DNA of 39,919 nucleotides, from positions 1 through 39,919 of the forward strand of contig JAABSU010000002.1 in NCBI GenBank assembly GCA_011390265.1. The letters are read 5' to 3'. Within the stretch, counting starts at the first letter, position 1; each line of letters opens with the position of its first letter. Origin of the DNA: Spirulina sp. (lineage in GTDB: Bacteria > Cyanobacteriota > Cyanobacteriia > Cyanobacteriales > Spirulinaceae). The position numbers and the translations under genes were made by a program. The notes under the pieces are model-generated. The model did not search any database. It had not been told where the DNA came from and worked only from the letters and a program-made list of their open reading frames with translations. This document shows, piece after piece, positions 18,003 through 26,208 of this stretch.

Positions 18003-18105
18003 GATTGATCTCAAAAACAGAGCCTATCCCCCTTGTTGTAACATCCCGTAGGGGCGTTGGCGTAAGCCTGCCGGAGGCACAAAAATTTTTCCCCTTGGGG
18101 TGGGA

Positions 18106-19059
18106 TCAACCCCGCTCATAGGAATAGATATCCCCAGATTGGGGGATCAGTTGGCGGGCCGTATCCGAAAGGGTTTGTAAATCGGCGGCGGCAATGGGGC
18201 GATCAAGGGCCTCCATATTTTGCTGAATTTGTTGGCGGTTAGTGGTCAGACCCGTCAGGATTGGCCCCACACCGGGCTGATGGTGGAGCCATTGGAGGGC
18301 AACTTGGGAAATGTTGAGGTTATAGCCTTTGGCGATCTTGGCCATAATTTTCAACAAACTTTGCACCCCCGGCCAACCCCCATGGTGGGCGATCATCGTT
18401 GTGTAATGGAATGTGCGGCCGTGATCCATTTCCTGAGGCGGTTGCTGGTCAAATTTAAGGAACTTATTCGAGAGAAAACCCCCCGCCAACGAGCCGTAGG
18501 GCAGGATCGTAATCCCCCGCTCTAAACAGAGGGCTTGCATCGAAGCTTCAACCCGGCGATCGATCAAGTTGTATTGCAATTGATGGGTTTGGATCGGCGC
18601 ATATTTTAAAGCCTGCTTCAACATTGGCGTGGAAAAATTGGTCACGCCCAATTGCCGAATTTTCCCCTGGGCTTGGTAGGTGCAAAGTTTTTCCCACAGG
18701 GGCGCAAAATCCATTGTTGGGTTGTGCCAATGGACTTGGACATTATCGAGATAGTCCCGTTGGAGGTTACGGAGGGAATTTTCCAGCTTGTGCTGAATGT
18801 GCTGGGCGGTGGGGGCTTCGTCAAAAAAGACCATTTTTGTGAAAATGCGGCAATCATTGCGGCCCTTCAGGCATTGCCCGAGGAGCTTTTCACTGCGGCC
18901 ATAGATATCGGCTGTATCAAAGCTGTCCACCCCCCAAGCGAGGTAAGTATCAACACTGCGCTGAATTTCAGCAACGGGGAGACTGAGCCAACAGCGATCG
19001 TCCAGTTGCCAGCAGCCAACGATGAACTGATTGTGACGGGGAGAGGGGGATGGGGCCAT
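18106..19059 (-). CDS. Aldo/keto reductase
   Basis: This 317-residue NAD(P)H-dependent oxidoreductase has a TIM-barrel fold. The catalytic tetrad is visible: Asp and Tyr in FDTADIYGRSEKLLG, Lys in RIFTKMVFF, and His in NVQVHWHNP. LGVTNFSTPMLKQAL and the C-terminal VGPILTGLTTNRQQIQQNMEAL (cofactor phosphate region) are typical. The substrate is unknown. It lies 66 bp downstream of DUF1824 on the same strand and may share its transcript. Confidence 0.9.
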   Translation of the reverse strand: MAPSPSPRHNQFIVGCWQLDDRCWLSLPVAEIQRSVDTYLAWGVDSFDTADIYGRSEKLLGQCLKGRNDCRIFTKMVFFDEAPTAQHIQHKLENSLRNLQRDYLDNVQVHWHNPTMDFAPLWEKLCTYQAQGKIRQLGVTNFSTPMLKQALKYAPIQTHQLQYNLIDRRVEASMQALCLERGITILPYGSLAGGFLSNKFLKFDQQPPQEMDHGRTFHYTTMIAHHGGWPGVQSLLKIMAKIAKGYNLNISQVALQWLHHQPGVGPILTGLTTNRQQIQQNMEALDRPIAAADLQTLSDTARQLIPQSGDIYSYERG

Positions 19060-19125
19060 GGGGATGAAGCGAGAATCTCGAAGGGGAGGGAGCGGCGATT
19101 AAAGGTCTAACGCAGGCGATCCTCC

Positions 19126-19563
19126 CTAAACGGGATTAAACAGATCCAAGGGCAAATGGCCATAGGTACCATTGACGAGATCCTCCTCGGATTGGCAGGA
19201 GACTAAGACACCGCGATACTGTCCTTCGTAGGGTTCGGCGTAGTGTTTTTGGGTGGTGCTGATGAATTTGATATAGACCGGAGTGGGGTCGGGGGCAATG
19301 GGTGCGCTCATTGCACCAATGCTGATCGCCTCCCCATCAAAACTCACGGGATACCCACAGGCGGCTAGATAGCTCCCTAGAGCGCGGTAGCCCTGTTGGG
19401 CATTGTCCGCACAGATCCCAAAGTTTTCTGCTTCGGAAGCCTCGACAATCTGCAAGAGCGCATTCTGAAGGGCTTGTCGCTCATCATCGGAGGTAATCTG
19501 CTTTTGCTCCACACAACTGTATTGATCGAGGAGTTGGCGGGCTGCCGTCAGCGAGGGGGACAT
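19126..19563 (-). CDS. DUF1824-family protein
   Basis: This 145-residue protein of the cyanobacterial DUF1824 family has an N-terminal helix-rich part. A conserved core follows with the pattern NFGICADNAQQGYRALGSYLAACGY ... PVYIKFISTTQKHYAEPYEGQYRGVLVSCQSE. No catalytic motif, signal peptide or membrane segment is visible. The family has no established function. It is transcribed divergently from ccsA. Confidence 0.85.
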   Translation of the reverse strand: MSPSLTAARQLLDQYSCVEQKQITSDDERQALQNALLQIVEASEAENFGICADNAQQGYRALGSYLAACGYPVSFDGEAISIGAMSAPIAPDPTPVYIKFISTTQKHYAEPYEGQYRGVLVSCQSEEDLVNGTYGHLPLDLFNPV

Positions 19564-19743
19564 AGGGTTGAAACTGCAAACAATAGGACGCTAACCTAGC
19601 ATACAATGCTTTTCCTCCCTCACGATCGCCCTGAGCCAGGGAGAAAGGGGAAACGCTTTGAGCTATCATAAACAGGCCCATCCTGCCGCTGTCTCCTTTG
19701 GAGTTGGTGACAATGACGGTAGGGTCTGCCCTGGTTGGACGTT

Positions 19744-20748
19744 ATGGATTTAATTGGTTTACAACATACCCTCGATAACAGTGCCTTTGCGGTGCTATTG
19801 GTGACAATGCTGCTCTATTGGGCCGGGGCGGCCTTTCCCCAGATCCCCTATCTCAAGAGCTTGGGAACCGCTGGGATGGTGAGCGCGAACTTGGCGATCG
19901 CCTGCCTCCTCGGTGCTCGCTGGATTGAAGCGGGCTATTTCCCCTTGAGCAATCTCTATGAATCCCTCTTTTTCCTCGCGTGGGGGATCACGGCCATTCA
20001 CCTTTTGGCGGAAAACATGATGCGATCGCCCCTCGTCGGCGTATTCACCGCCCCCCTCGCCATGGGGATCACCGCCTTCGCCGCCCTCACCCTCCCCCCG
20101 GATATGCAGCAGGCGGAACCCCTAGTTCCCGCCCTCAAATCCAACTGGTTAATGATGCACGTCAGCATCATGATGCTCAGTTACGCCACGCTCATGGTGG
20201 GGGCGATGCTGGCCATTGCCTTTTTAATTTGGACAAAAGGCGAAGCGATTACGCTCCATGGCAGTTCCTACGGCGGCGGGGGCGATCGATACGCCAACGC
20301 CGCCGATCGCCTCCAGGAACTCTCCGCGCAATCCCTCAACCTCGAAACCACCCCCACGACCGGCGGCACCGCCACCGCCACCGCCACCCTCCCCCCATTA
20401 ACCGCTCCCCTCCTCTCCCCCCAACGCCTCAGCGTCGCCGCCACCCTCGACAACCTCAGCTATCGAATCATCGGACTCGGCTTTCCCCTCCTCACCATCG
20501 GCATCATCGCCGGAGGTGTTTGGGCTAACGAGGCTTGGGGTTCCTACTGGAGTTGGGATCCCAAAGAAACCTGGGCGCTGATCACCTGGCTCGTATTTGC
20601 TGCCTATCTCCACGCCCGAATCACCAAAGGCTGGCAGGGCCGCAGACCCGCCCTCTTAGCCGCCAGTGGTTTTGTCGTCGTCTGGATTTGCTATCTTGGG
20701 GTGAATTTGTTAGGAAAAGGGTTGCATTCCTACGGGTGGTTTTTCTAG
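19744..20748 (+). CDS. ccsA: Cytochrome c biogenesis protein CcsA (ResC/CcsB-type)
   Basis: This membrane protein of about 334 residues belongs to system II cytochrome c maturation, carrying heme to apocytochromes on the lumenal side with Ccs1/ResB. About eight hydrophobic helices are visible. The heme-handling WWD-type motif is [18 protein letters not shown] near residue 270. Conserved histidines lie in [27 protein letters not shown] and [10 protein letters not shown]. The ORF track begins at TTG 19735; ATG 19744 ([15 protein letters not shown]) is the more likely start. A Thr/Ala/Pro-rich, repeat-like loop at about residues 195-230 is longer than in chloroplast CcsA (Ycf5). Confidence 0.92.
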   Translation: MDLIGLQHTLDNSAFAVLLVTMLLYWAGAAFPQIPYLKSLGTAGMVSANLAIACLLGARWIEAGYFPLSNLYESLFFLAWGITAIHLLAENMMRSPLVGVFTAPLAMGITAFAALTLPPDMQQAEPLVPALKSNWLMMHVSIMMLSYATLMVGAMLAIAFLIWTKGEAITLHGSSYGGGGDRYANAADRLQELSAQSLNLETTPTTGGTATATATLPPLTAPLLSPQRLSVAATLDNLSYRIIGLGFPLLTIGIIAGGVWANEAWGSYWSWDPKETWALITWLVFAAYLHARITKGWQGRRPALLAASGFVVVWICYLGVNLLGKGLHSYGWFF

Positions 20749-20888
20749 GGTGAGAAAAAAATCGACCCTGTTTGATCACAGCGGGAGAATTTCACCCTAA
20801 ACTTTTAGGCAATGTCCCTTTATTATGGTGTCCCTGTCCAAATCCGGCAGGTTAACGAGAAACGCTTAACCAGTGGAGTAAAAGAACT

Positions 20889-22145
20889 GTGGAAAATCGC
20901 TTTGAACCCCTTGATGGAGATGAGGTGCTTTCGGTTGATGAGTCTTTCCAGATCCTCATCGGCCATCGCACCTTCCGTGTTGGTGAAATTGCCACGGCCC
21001 TCAAAATGCAACTCCTAGAGTATGGGATTGGTGGCATCACCACGGAGAAAGAAGGGTGGTTCAACCCCGATGGTATCCCCTGCGAAGCCCTCAAATTCGG
21101 GGCCAGTCGTTGGCTCAAAGGTAGAGTCAAAATCAGTATTGATTTCTGCCCCGATACGGTTCAAACCCCCAGTCGCCCCCCCGCTGCTGCCGCAACCCCT
21201 GTGGCTGCCCCTCAACCTGCGGCGGCAGTTATACCACCCGTCGCGCCGCCCGTCACCGATGAATTGGTCACAGCAGATCAAGATACGGGGGCGCTGGATG
21301 ATGATTTGTTAGAAGCGGTGACGATGGCGGAGCCGGAATTGGAGGAAGTGGAAACCCGTGGCGAGGCGGAAACGGAAGATTGGTTTTCAGCAGAAACGGA
21401 GGCCACGGAAGAATTAGCCCTTGATGATGACCTTGAAACCTTGGGGGATGAGCCGGCTCAGGCGGATCAAGCAGCGGCTGAATTTTGGGATGAAGCCGAT
21501 GATGATGAACTGGATTTTGCCGCTGAGGCAGAGGATGAGCTAGGTTTAACCGTCGGCGGCGATGAAGATTTTGGGGAAGATCTTGATTTTGCGGCGGAGG
21601 CGGAGGATGAAGGCTTTGGGGATGAGTTGGATGATTTTGACCTTGGGGAGGAAACTGCGCCGGAGGCAATTGCCCCCAATGTTGCTGAGGAAGAGGATCT
21701 GTTTGGTGCGGATGATGAAGATGATCCCTTTGGAGAGGGGGACGATCCCTTTGGGGAAGATCTGGAAATTGAAGAGGCCAGCGATGCCCTAGTAGATGAT
21801 GTTTTTGAAAATGCGCCAACGAATCTGACGGCTGAGGGAGATGATGATTTCGACCTTGGCGGTGATATTTTCGGTAGTGATGAGCTAGAAGCGGAAGATG
21901 ACGGCACGAGCGATGATAGTTTGTTTGATATTTCCGATGAAGATGAGTTTGAGGCGGGGGTCGCTGCTTCTGGAGATGAGGTGATTGCCCTGGAGGATGC
22001 GGAAGATATTTTTGGGGATGATGATGATACGGATTGGGGCCTCTCTGGTGATGATGAGGATGATCTGTTTGGCACAACGGTACCTGGAAATAAGGGCGAG
22101 GATGTGATTGCAGATATCTGGCAGGATATTGATGAACTGAGCTAA
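20889..22145 (+). CDS. KGK-domain protein with long acidic tail
   Basis: The 418-residue product starts at GTG 20889 (MENRFEPLDGDEVLSVDESFQILIGHRTFRVGEI). About 85 residues of KGK domain end at LKGRVKISIDFCPD. A Pro/Ala linker follows (105-135). The remaining 280 residues are highly acidic Asp/Glu-rich low-complexity sequence with internal repeats such as ELDFAAEAEDELG and DLDFAAEAEDEGFG. The protein must be strongly negative and largely disordered. Its stop overlaps the tilS start (TAATG), so the two are translationally coupled. The KGK domain has no known function. The ORF 21268..22077 on the other strand is a codon-bias shadow. Confidence 0.82.
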   Translation: MENRFEPLDGDEVLSVDESFQILIGHRTFRVGEIATALKMQLLEYGIGGITTEKEGWFNPDGIPCEALKFGASRWLKGRVKISIDFCPDTVQTPSRPPAAAATPVAAPQPAAAVIPPVAPPVTDELVTADQDTGALDDDLLEAVTMAEPELEEVETRGEAETEDWFSAETEATEELALDDDLETLGDEPAQADQAAAEFWDEADDDELDFAAEAEDELGLTVGGDEDFGEDLDFAAEAEDEGFGDELDDFDLGEETAPEAIAPNVAEEEDLFGADDEDDPFGEGDDPFGEDLEIEEASDALVDDVFENAPTNLTAEGDDDFDLGGDIFGSDELEAEDDGTSDDSLFDISDEDEFEAGVAASGDEVIALEDAEDIFGDDDDTDWGLSGDDEDDLFGTTVPGNKGEDVIADIWQDIDELS

Positions 22146-23122
22146 TGGTGTGGAGTGATCTCCATTGTCGTGTTGATCGGGAGTTGCGAGGGCGATCGCT
22201 CCTCCCCCCCGGATCAACTCTGCTGTTGGCGGTTTCTGGGGGTCAAGATTCCCTCTGTCTGTTGAAACTTTGTGTGGATCTCCAACCCCGTTGGGGTTGG
22301 CGGTTGGGGGTGGCCCATTGTGATCATGGTTGGCCCACCGATGAGGGAATCGCGGCCCATGTGGGGGCGATCGCCTCCACCTTCCAACTCCCCTACCACC
22401 AAACCACCGCCGACAACCTCCCCCAAACCGAAGCCGCCGCCCGGAACTGGCGCTATCAGTCCCTCTCAGCCATTGCGCAACAGGAAGGCTATGGGGCGAT
22501 CGCCACGGGCCACACCCAGAGCGATCGCGCCGAAACGGTGTTATACAACCTGATCCGGGGGGCCGGCCTCACCGGCCTTGCCGCGCTCCCCTGGCAGCGT
22601 CCCCTGACGGATTCCATCCAACTCATCCGCCCATTACTGACCCTCACCCGCCCCGAAACCGGGGCATTCTGCCAACGCCATCACCTCCCGGTGTGGGAAG
22701 ATGTCCTCAATCAAAACCGTCATTACCGCCGCAATCGCCTCCGCCTCGATATCTTCCCCCAACTGCGCCAACAGTTTAATCCCCAAGTAGATCGAGCCAT
22801 GGCCCAAACCGCCGAACTCCTCACCGCCGATCTCGACTATCTTGAGCAACAAACCGCCCAACTCTGGCAAGCCAGCTACAGCGCCCACCCCCCCCAATTG
22901 GCCAGGAAAATCGTCGCCCAGAGCCATCTCGCCCTCCAACGGCGAGTCCTACACCAATTTTGCCAACAGCACCTCCCCCAAGCCCCCACCTTCCCCCAAA
23001 TCGAAGCATTACTCCCCCTGCTCACCGCCCCCCAAGGCAGCCAAAGCAGCACGATGCCGGGGCAATTCATCCTTAGAGTTGAGGGGGATTGGCTGCGCTG
23101 GGTTGATAGTAGGCGTGGTTAA
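22145..23122 (+). CDS. tilS: tRNA(Ile)-lysidine synthase
   Basis: This 325-residue enzyme attaches lysine to C34 of the tRNA(Ile) CAU anticodon so that it reads AUA. The ATP-pyrophosphatase PP-loop is LLLAVSGGQDSLCLL (residues 27-41). Further signature segments are VAHCDHGW, ATGHTQSDRAETVLYNLIRGAGLTGLAAL and RPLLTLTRPE...DVLNQNRHYRRNRLR. It begins at ATG 22145, overlapping the KGK stop by one base. Its 3' end overlaps the convergent ygfZ gene by 50 bp. The short length, lacking the full C-terminal domain of E. coli TilS, is usual for cyanobacteria. Confidence 0.93.
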   Translation: MVWSDLHCRVDRELRGRSLLPPGSTLLLAVSGGQDSLCLLKLCVDLQPRWGWRLGVAHCDHGWPTDEGIAAHVGAIASTFQLPYHQTTADNLPQTEAAARNWRYQSLSAIAQQEGYGAIATGHTQSDRAETVLYNLIRGAGLTGLAALPWQRPLTDSIQLIRPLLTLTRPETGAFCQRHHLPVWEDVLNQNRHYRRNRLRLDIFPQLRQQFNPQVDRAMAQTAELLTADLDYLEQQTAQLWQASYSAHPPQLARKIVAQSHLALQRRVLHQFCQQHLPQAPTFPQIEALLPLLTAPQGSQSSTMPGQFILRVEGDWLRWVDSRRG

Positions 23123-24116
23123 GGTAGGGGGCAGCTTGGAGCGTGGCCATCTGATCGCCCACTTCCACCGTTGAACCCGCTTCCCCGGCTTTGGTTTTGA
23201 CATAGCCCAGGGCCATGGCCCCCCCTGCAATGGCCGCCACACTGGTGATCTCACCCACCTTTGCCCCTCCTTGATTAATGGCCGTCCCCACCGCTACAGG
23301 GGCCGATAGGGGAATGTGCCAGAGCCGTTGCTTCACCCCTTGATAGGTATTTAATCGGGCAATGGTTTCCTGGCCAATGTAGCAACCTTTCGTGAAGGAA
23401 ATCGCCCGCCACAATCCCGCCTCAAGGGGGTTATATTGTTCCGTTAATTCTGTTCCGGGCGCAGGGCGGCCTTGGACAATCCGCAGCGTTTCCCAATGGG
23501 TATCCTCTAAAGGAACGGCCCCCGCCACCATCAAAGCTTGCCAGAGGCTCGCGGCCACATCCGTAGCAACCCAAAGCTGATAACCTGGCAAATCTAACCC
23601 CGTCCCCGCCATCAATTGCACAGGAATCCCCGCCAGATCAACGGAGCAGTGGGCAAAACCAGGGCTGGGAAGGTTCGTGATGCCGCAACGGTTGAGGAGA
23701 GCGGCTCCTTCGGGGCCAACGAGGGTGAAGAGGGTATGGGTTTCCGAAAGATCGGTGATCGTGACGCGATCCATGGGGAAGATGTAGCGATCCAGCCAGG
23801 TGATCAAGGGGGCTGCTTGACCAGGGGAGACCGTAAGCCAAAGGCGATTCGCGTTAGCGCATTCATCGCCCCAACACAGCACCGTTGCTAAATCCAGCGT
23901 CCGAGCTGTGGAATTGACAAAAACCGTTTCGCAACCTTGACCCGGTTGGAGGGCGGCGATCGCATTCGTCGTTTGGTTATGGAGGAATTGACGACAATCC
24001 GCCCCCGTTAATTCGAGGCGGCCCCCTGCACTGCTATCCACCAGAGCCACCCCCGATTGCAAAGCGACTTCAGCGGCCGTATTTTGGCCAAAATCAAGAC
24101 TGTGGGCAAGAACCAT
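23073..24116 (-). CDS. ygfZ: Folate-binding protein YgfZ / GcvT-like
   Basis: This 347-residue tetrahydrofolate-binding protein of the GcvT/YgfZ fold supports repair or assembly of certain iron-sulfur enzymes. The diagnostic motif is FTKGCYIGQETIARLNTYQG, with the conserved Cys of KGCYxGQE. The N-terminal SGGRLELTGADCRQFLHNQTTNAI is typical as well. The C-terminus (EVGDQMATLQAAPYLNHAYY) is a short barrel domain. Its last 50 bases are antisense to the end of tilS. Confidence 0.9.
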   Translation of the reverse strand: MVLAHSLDFGQNTAAEVALQSGVALVDSSAGGRLELTGADCRQFLHNQTTNAIAALQPGQGCETVFVNSTARTLDLATVLCWGDECANANRLWLTVSPGQAAPLITWLDRYIFPMDRVTITDLSETHTLFTLVGPEGAALLNRCGITNLPSPGFAHCSVDLAGIPVQLMAGTGLDLPGYQLWVATDVAASLWQALMVAGAVPLEDTHWETLRIVQGRPAPGTELTEQYNPLEAGLWRAISFTKGCYIGQETIARLNTYQGVKQRLWHIPLSAPVAVGTAINQGGAKVGEITSVAAIAGGAMALGYVKTKAGEAGSTVEVGDQMATLQAAPYLNHAYYQPSAANPPQL

Positions 24117-24158
24117 AACAAACCTGTGAAAAGGAGCAACAATAGATTAGATTTTAAA

Positions 24159-24368
24159 TTATACCTGATGCTTCAAATTAGGTTGTTTTTCCTGTTCATT
24201 GGAGGGAATAAATCCATTTAAAACCCAGTTAAGATAGTGCAATCCTTGTAAAATCGACGTTTTGCCATAACTATTTTGGCCAACCAGCGCATGAAGACGT
24301 GATTGATCAAGATTAAGCCTTGTGGATTGATGACCTTTAAAGTTCTTCAATTTAACAGCTTCAAGCAT
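24159..24368 (-). pseudogene. Truncated AAA-type ATPase (N-terminal stub)
   Basis: Only 69 residues remain: MLEAVKLKNFKGHQSTRLNLDQSRLHALVGQNSYGKTSILQGLHYL. The beta-strand KLKNFKG and the Walker A GQNSYGKTS are the start of a RecF/SMC/OLD-like ATPase. Full-length members are over 300 residues and need Walker B and signature motifs, which are missing downstream, where a stop and then the ygfZ start region follow. It is probably a decayed gene end next to the MITE-like element at 24439. Confidence 0.6.
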
Positions 24369-24438
24369 TGCCTAATCTTTTCGAGAATAATGGCATTCGG
24401 ATGTTTCAGGATATCAGGAATGGTTGCATATTAGCTAT

Positions 24439-24527
24439 AGCGGATTGCGAAAATATGAGAACGCCACTTCCCCCTTTTTAAGGGGGATTGAGGGGGATCT
24501 TTCTACCTCAAGTTTATGAAAACCGCT
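24439..24527. mobile_element. MITE-like element with imperfect terminal inverted repeats
   Basis: AGCGGATTGCGAAAATATGAG (24439-24459) and the inverse of CTCAAGTTTATGAAAACCGCT (24507-24527) match at 15 of 21 positions and point inward. The middle holds the palindrome CCCCCTTTTTAAGGGGG (24470-24486). The element is 89 bp and has no coding capacity. TA precedes the left end, but a clear target duplication was not seen on the right. A related end is present at 13664. Confidence 0.5.
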
Positions 24528-24586
24528 GTGTGCAACTTCAACGATAAGGCCAGAACCAGGTTAATCGAATGGTGAGTCCTGTTAAC

Positions 24587-25447
24587 CTATGTTTCCACAT
24601 TTCCCGGCGGCTCGATGCCCTGGGCTTGGAGCTGGGCTTTCAGTTGGGCTAACTCCGCCAAAGCTGCCTCTGCCCGTTGGCGTTCAGCTTCCGCTCGTTG
24701 GGATTCGGCTTCTGCTCGTTGGGATTCGGCTTCCGCTCGTTGGGATTCGGCTTCTGCTCGTTGGGATTCGGCTTCCGCTCGTTGGGATTCAATTCGGGCC
24801 TGTTCCTCTGGCAATAACACCAAATCCCCTTCCGGCGTGAAAAAGCGTAACCATGGGGCGGTTTCCCTTTGCAGTGTTCCCTCCCAAATCCCCAACCAGA
24901 GGCCGAGGGATTCACACCAGAGCCAGCCGCGATCGCTCTTTCCTAACGGCTCATAACCCTGACCCCCCAAATGCCAACCCTGCAACGATTGAGGGGCAAA
25001 GGGATCATAAACAAAATAGTCCCGCGTGCTAAAGACCCGCTCATAGATCTGCTTTTTCGTCACCTGATCCTCCCGTGCCGTGGAGGGAGACATTAACTCC
25101 ACAATCACATCAGGGTAGCGGCCCCCCTCTTCCCAAACAACCCAACCCTGCCGCTCTTGGCTCCCGTCCACATCCAGAACGGCAAAAAAGTCCGGGCCGC
25201 GAAAATCCCGATTCCGGGCCTGCTCACTGCTGAAATAAATGAACATATTGCCGCCGGTGAAATAGTCATCTCGCTCCGCCAGGGCAACATGGGTGGCAGC
25301 GATGAGCACATTCATGGCAATGCGGTGGCGATTGCTTTCCAAGGGTTCTCCATCGTCAAAAATGAGATCCGTGGGGGGCATGGGTGGCTCCCAGGGAGTC
25401 GCCTCTGCCTCTACTATTGGTGTATCTTGCGTGAGTTCAGCAGCCAT
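24587..25447 (-). CDS. Uma2-family protein with heptad-repeat tail
   Basis: This 286-residue protein has an N-terminal Uma2 (DUF820) domain of the PD-(D/E)XK fold, including GPDFFAVLDVDGSQERQGWVVWEEGGRYPDVIVELMSPSTA and YFVYDPFAPQSLQGW. From residue 215 a coiled coil follows, made of about six ESQRAEA heptads and AALAELAQLKAQLQAQGIEP. Such EAxRQRAE tails are common in cyanobacterial Uma2 proteins. The repeat in the DNA is a 21-bp unit (24687-24791). Codon variants alternate, suggesting slippage or unequal recombination in 42-bp steps. Confidence 0.85.
   Translation of the reverse strand: MAAELTQDTPIVEAEATPWEPPMPPTDLIFDDGEPLESNRHRIAMNVLIAATHVALAERDDYFTGGNMFIYFSSEQARNRDFRGPDFFAVLDVDGSQERQGWVVWEEGGRYPDVIVELMSPSTAREDQVTKKQIYERVFSTRDYFVYDPFAPQSLQGWHLGGQGYEPLGKSDRGWLWCESLGLWLGIWEGTLQRETAPWLRFFTPEGDLVLLPEEQARIESQRAEAESQRAEAESQRAEAESQRAEAESQRAEAERQRAEAALAELAQLKAQLQAQGIEPPGNVET
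24687..24791 (-). repeat. Five 21-bp tandem repeats inside the Uma2 gene
   Basis: Five units of GCTTCYGCTCGTTGGGATTCG follow each other, with C and T alternating at the sixth base, so a 42-bp higher-order unit is visible. Each unit encodes one ESQRAEA heptad, and copy number changes keep the reading frame. Confidence 0.9.
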
Positions 25448-25527
25448 CAGGATTGCCCCCGCGAGAATGTTGGATGGTATAAATTTATCACAAATACACT
25501 CAAAGCAGTAAATTGGAGAATGTGCTT

Positions 25528-26208
25528 ATGACCCGCTACATTCAAGCAAACCCTTACCCCTACCCCTATAACGGCGATCTGCGCCCGGAAAATACGGCAT
25601 TGATCATCATCGATATGCAGACGGATTTTTGTGGGGTGGGGGGGTATGTGGATCGCATGGGCTATGATCTGGCCCTGACCCGCGCCCCTATTGAGCCGTT
25701 GCAGCGACTTTTGGCGGTGATGCGATCGCAAGCCTTCATGATCCTCCATACCCGTGAAGGCCACCGCCCGGACTTGACGGATTTGCCCCCCAATAAACGG
25801 TGGCGCAGTCAACAGATCGGCGCAGGTATTGGTGATCCCGGCCCCTGTGGGCGGATTTTAATTCGGGGGGAAGCGGGTTGGGAAATTATTCCGGAATTGG
25901 CCCCCTTGCCGGGGGAAGCGGTGATCGATAAGCCCGGCAAAAGTGCCTTCTATGCCACAGATTTAGAGTTATTACTCCATCGCAACGGCATTGAGAATTT
26001 AATCCTCACCGGGATTACCACCGATGTCTGCGTTCATACGACGATGCGCGAGGCCAATGACCGGGGTTATGAGTGTTTAATTCTCTCCGACTGTACCGGC
26101 GCAACAGACCACGGCAACCATCAAGCTGCCCTCAAAATGGTGACGATGCAGGGGGGCGTATTTGGGGCGGTGGCAGATTCCGGGGCAGTGCTGGAGGCGA
26201 TCGCCTAA
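25528..26208 (+). CDS. Cysteine hydrolase, biuret amidohydrolase-like (isochorismatase superfamily)
   Basis: This 226-residue enzyme belongs to the isochorismatase fold. The catalytic triad is visible as D29 (IIIDMQTDF), K138 ([14 protein letters not shown]) and C168 ([24 protein letters not shown]). The segments around K and C match what I recall of biuret amidohydrolases (BiuH) and RutB-like ureidoacrylate hydrolases. A role in using nitrogen from biuret or ureides is therefore the best guess. The ORF track starts at TTG 25513; GGAG lies inside that extension, 9-13 bases before ATG 25528, so I use the ATG. The last four bases overlap the convergent EAL gene. Confidence 0.82.
   Translation: MTRYIQANPYPYPYNGDLRPENTALIIIDMQTDFCGVGGYVDRMGYDLALTRAPIEPLQRLLAVMRSQAFMILHTREGHRPDLTDLPPNKRWRSQQIGAGIGDPGPCGRILIRGEAGWEIIPELAPLPGEAVIDKPGKSAFYATDLELLLHRNGIENLILTGITTDVCVHTTMREANDRGYECLILSDCTGATDHGNHQAALKMVTMQGGVFGAVADSGAVLEAIA

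Noticed and set aside
18040-18100. Possible intrinsic terminator after the aldo/keto reductase gene
   Set aside because: The only stem (CCCC/GGGG region) is four base pairs and is followed by an A/T palindrome rather than a clean T-run; too weak to list as a feature.
21268-22077. Minus-strand ORFs of 269 and 202 residues inside the KGK gene
   Set aside because: They are antisense shadows of the Asp/Glu-rich repeats (His/Pro/Gln- and Ser-rich translations) with no domain and no ribosome site.
24687-24791. Regular 21-bp repeats as a possible CRISPR array
   Set aside because: There are no spacers between units, and the repeats encode in-frame ESQRAEA heptads of a Uma2 protein.
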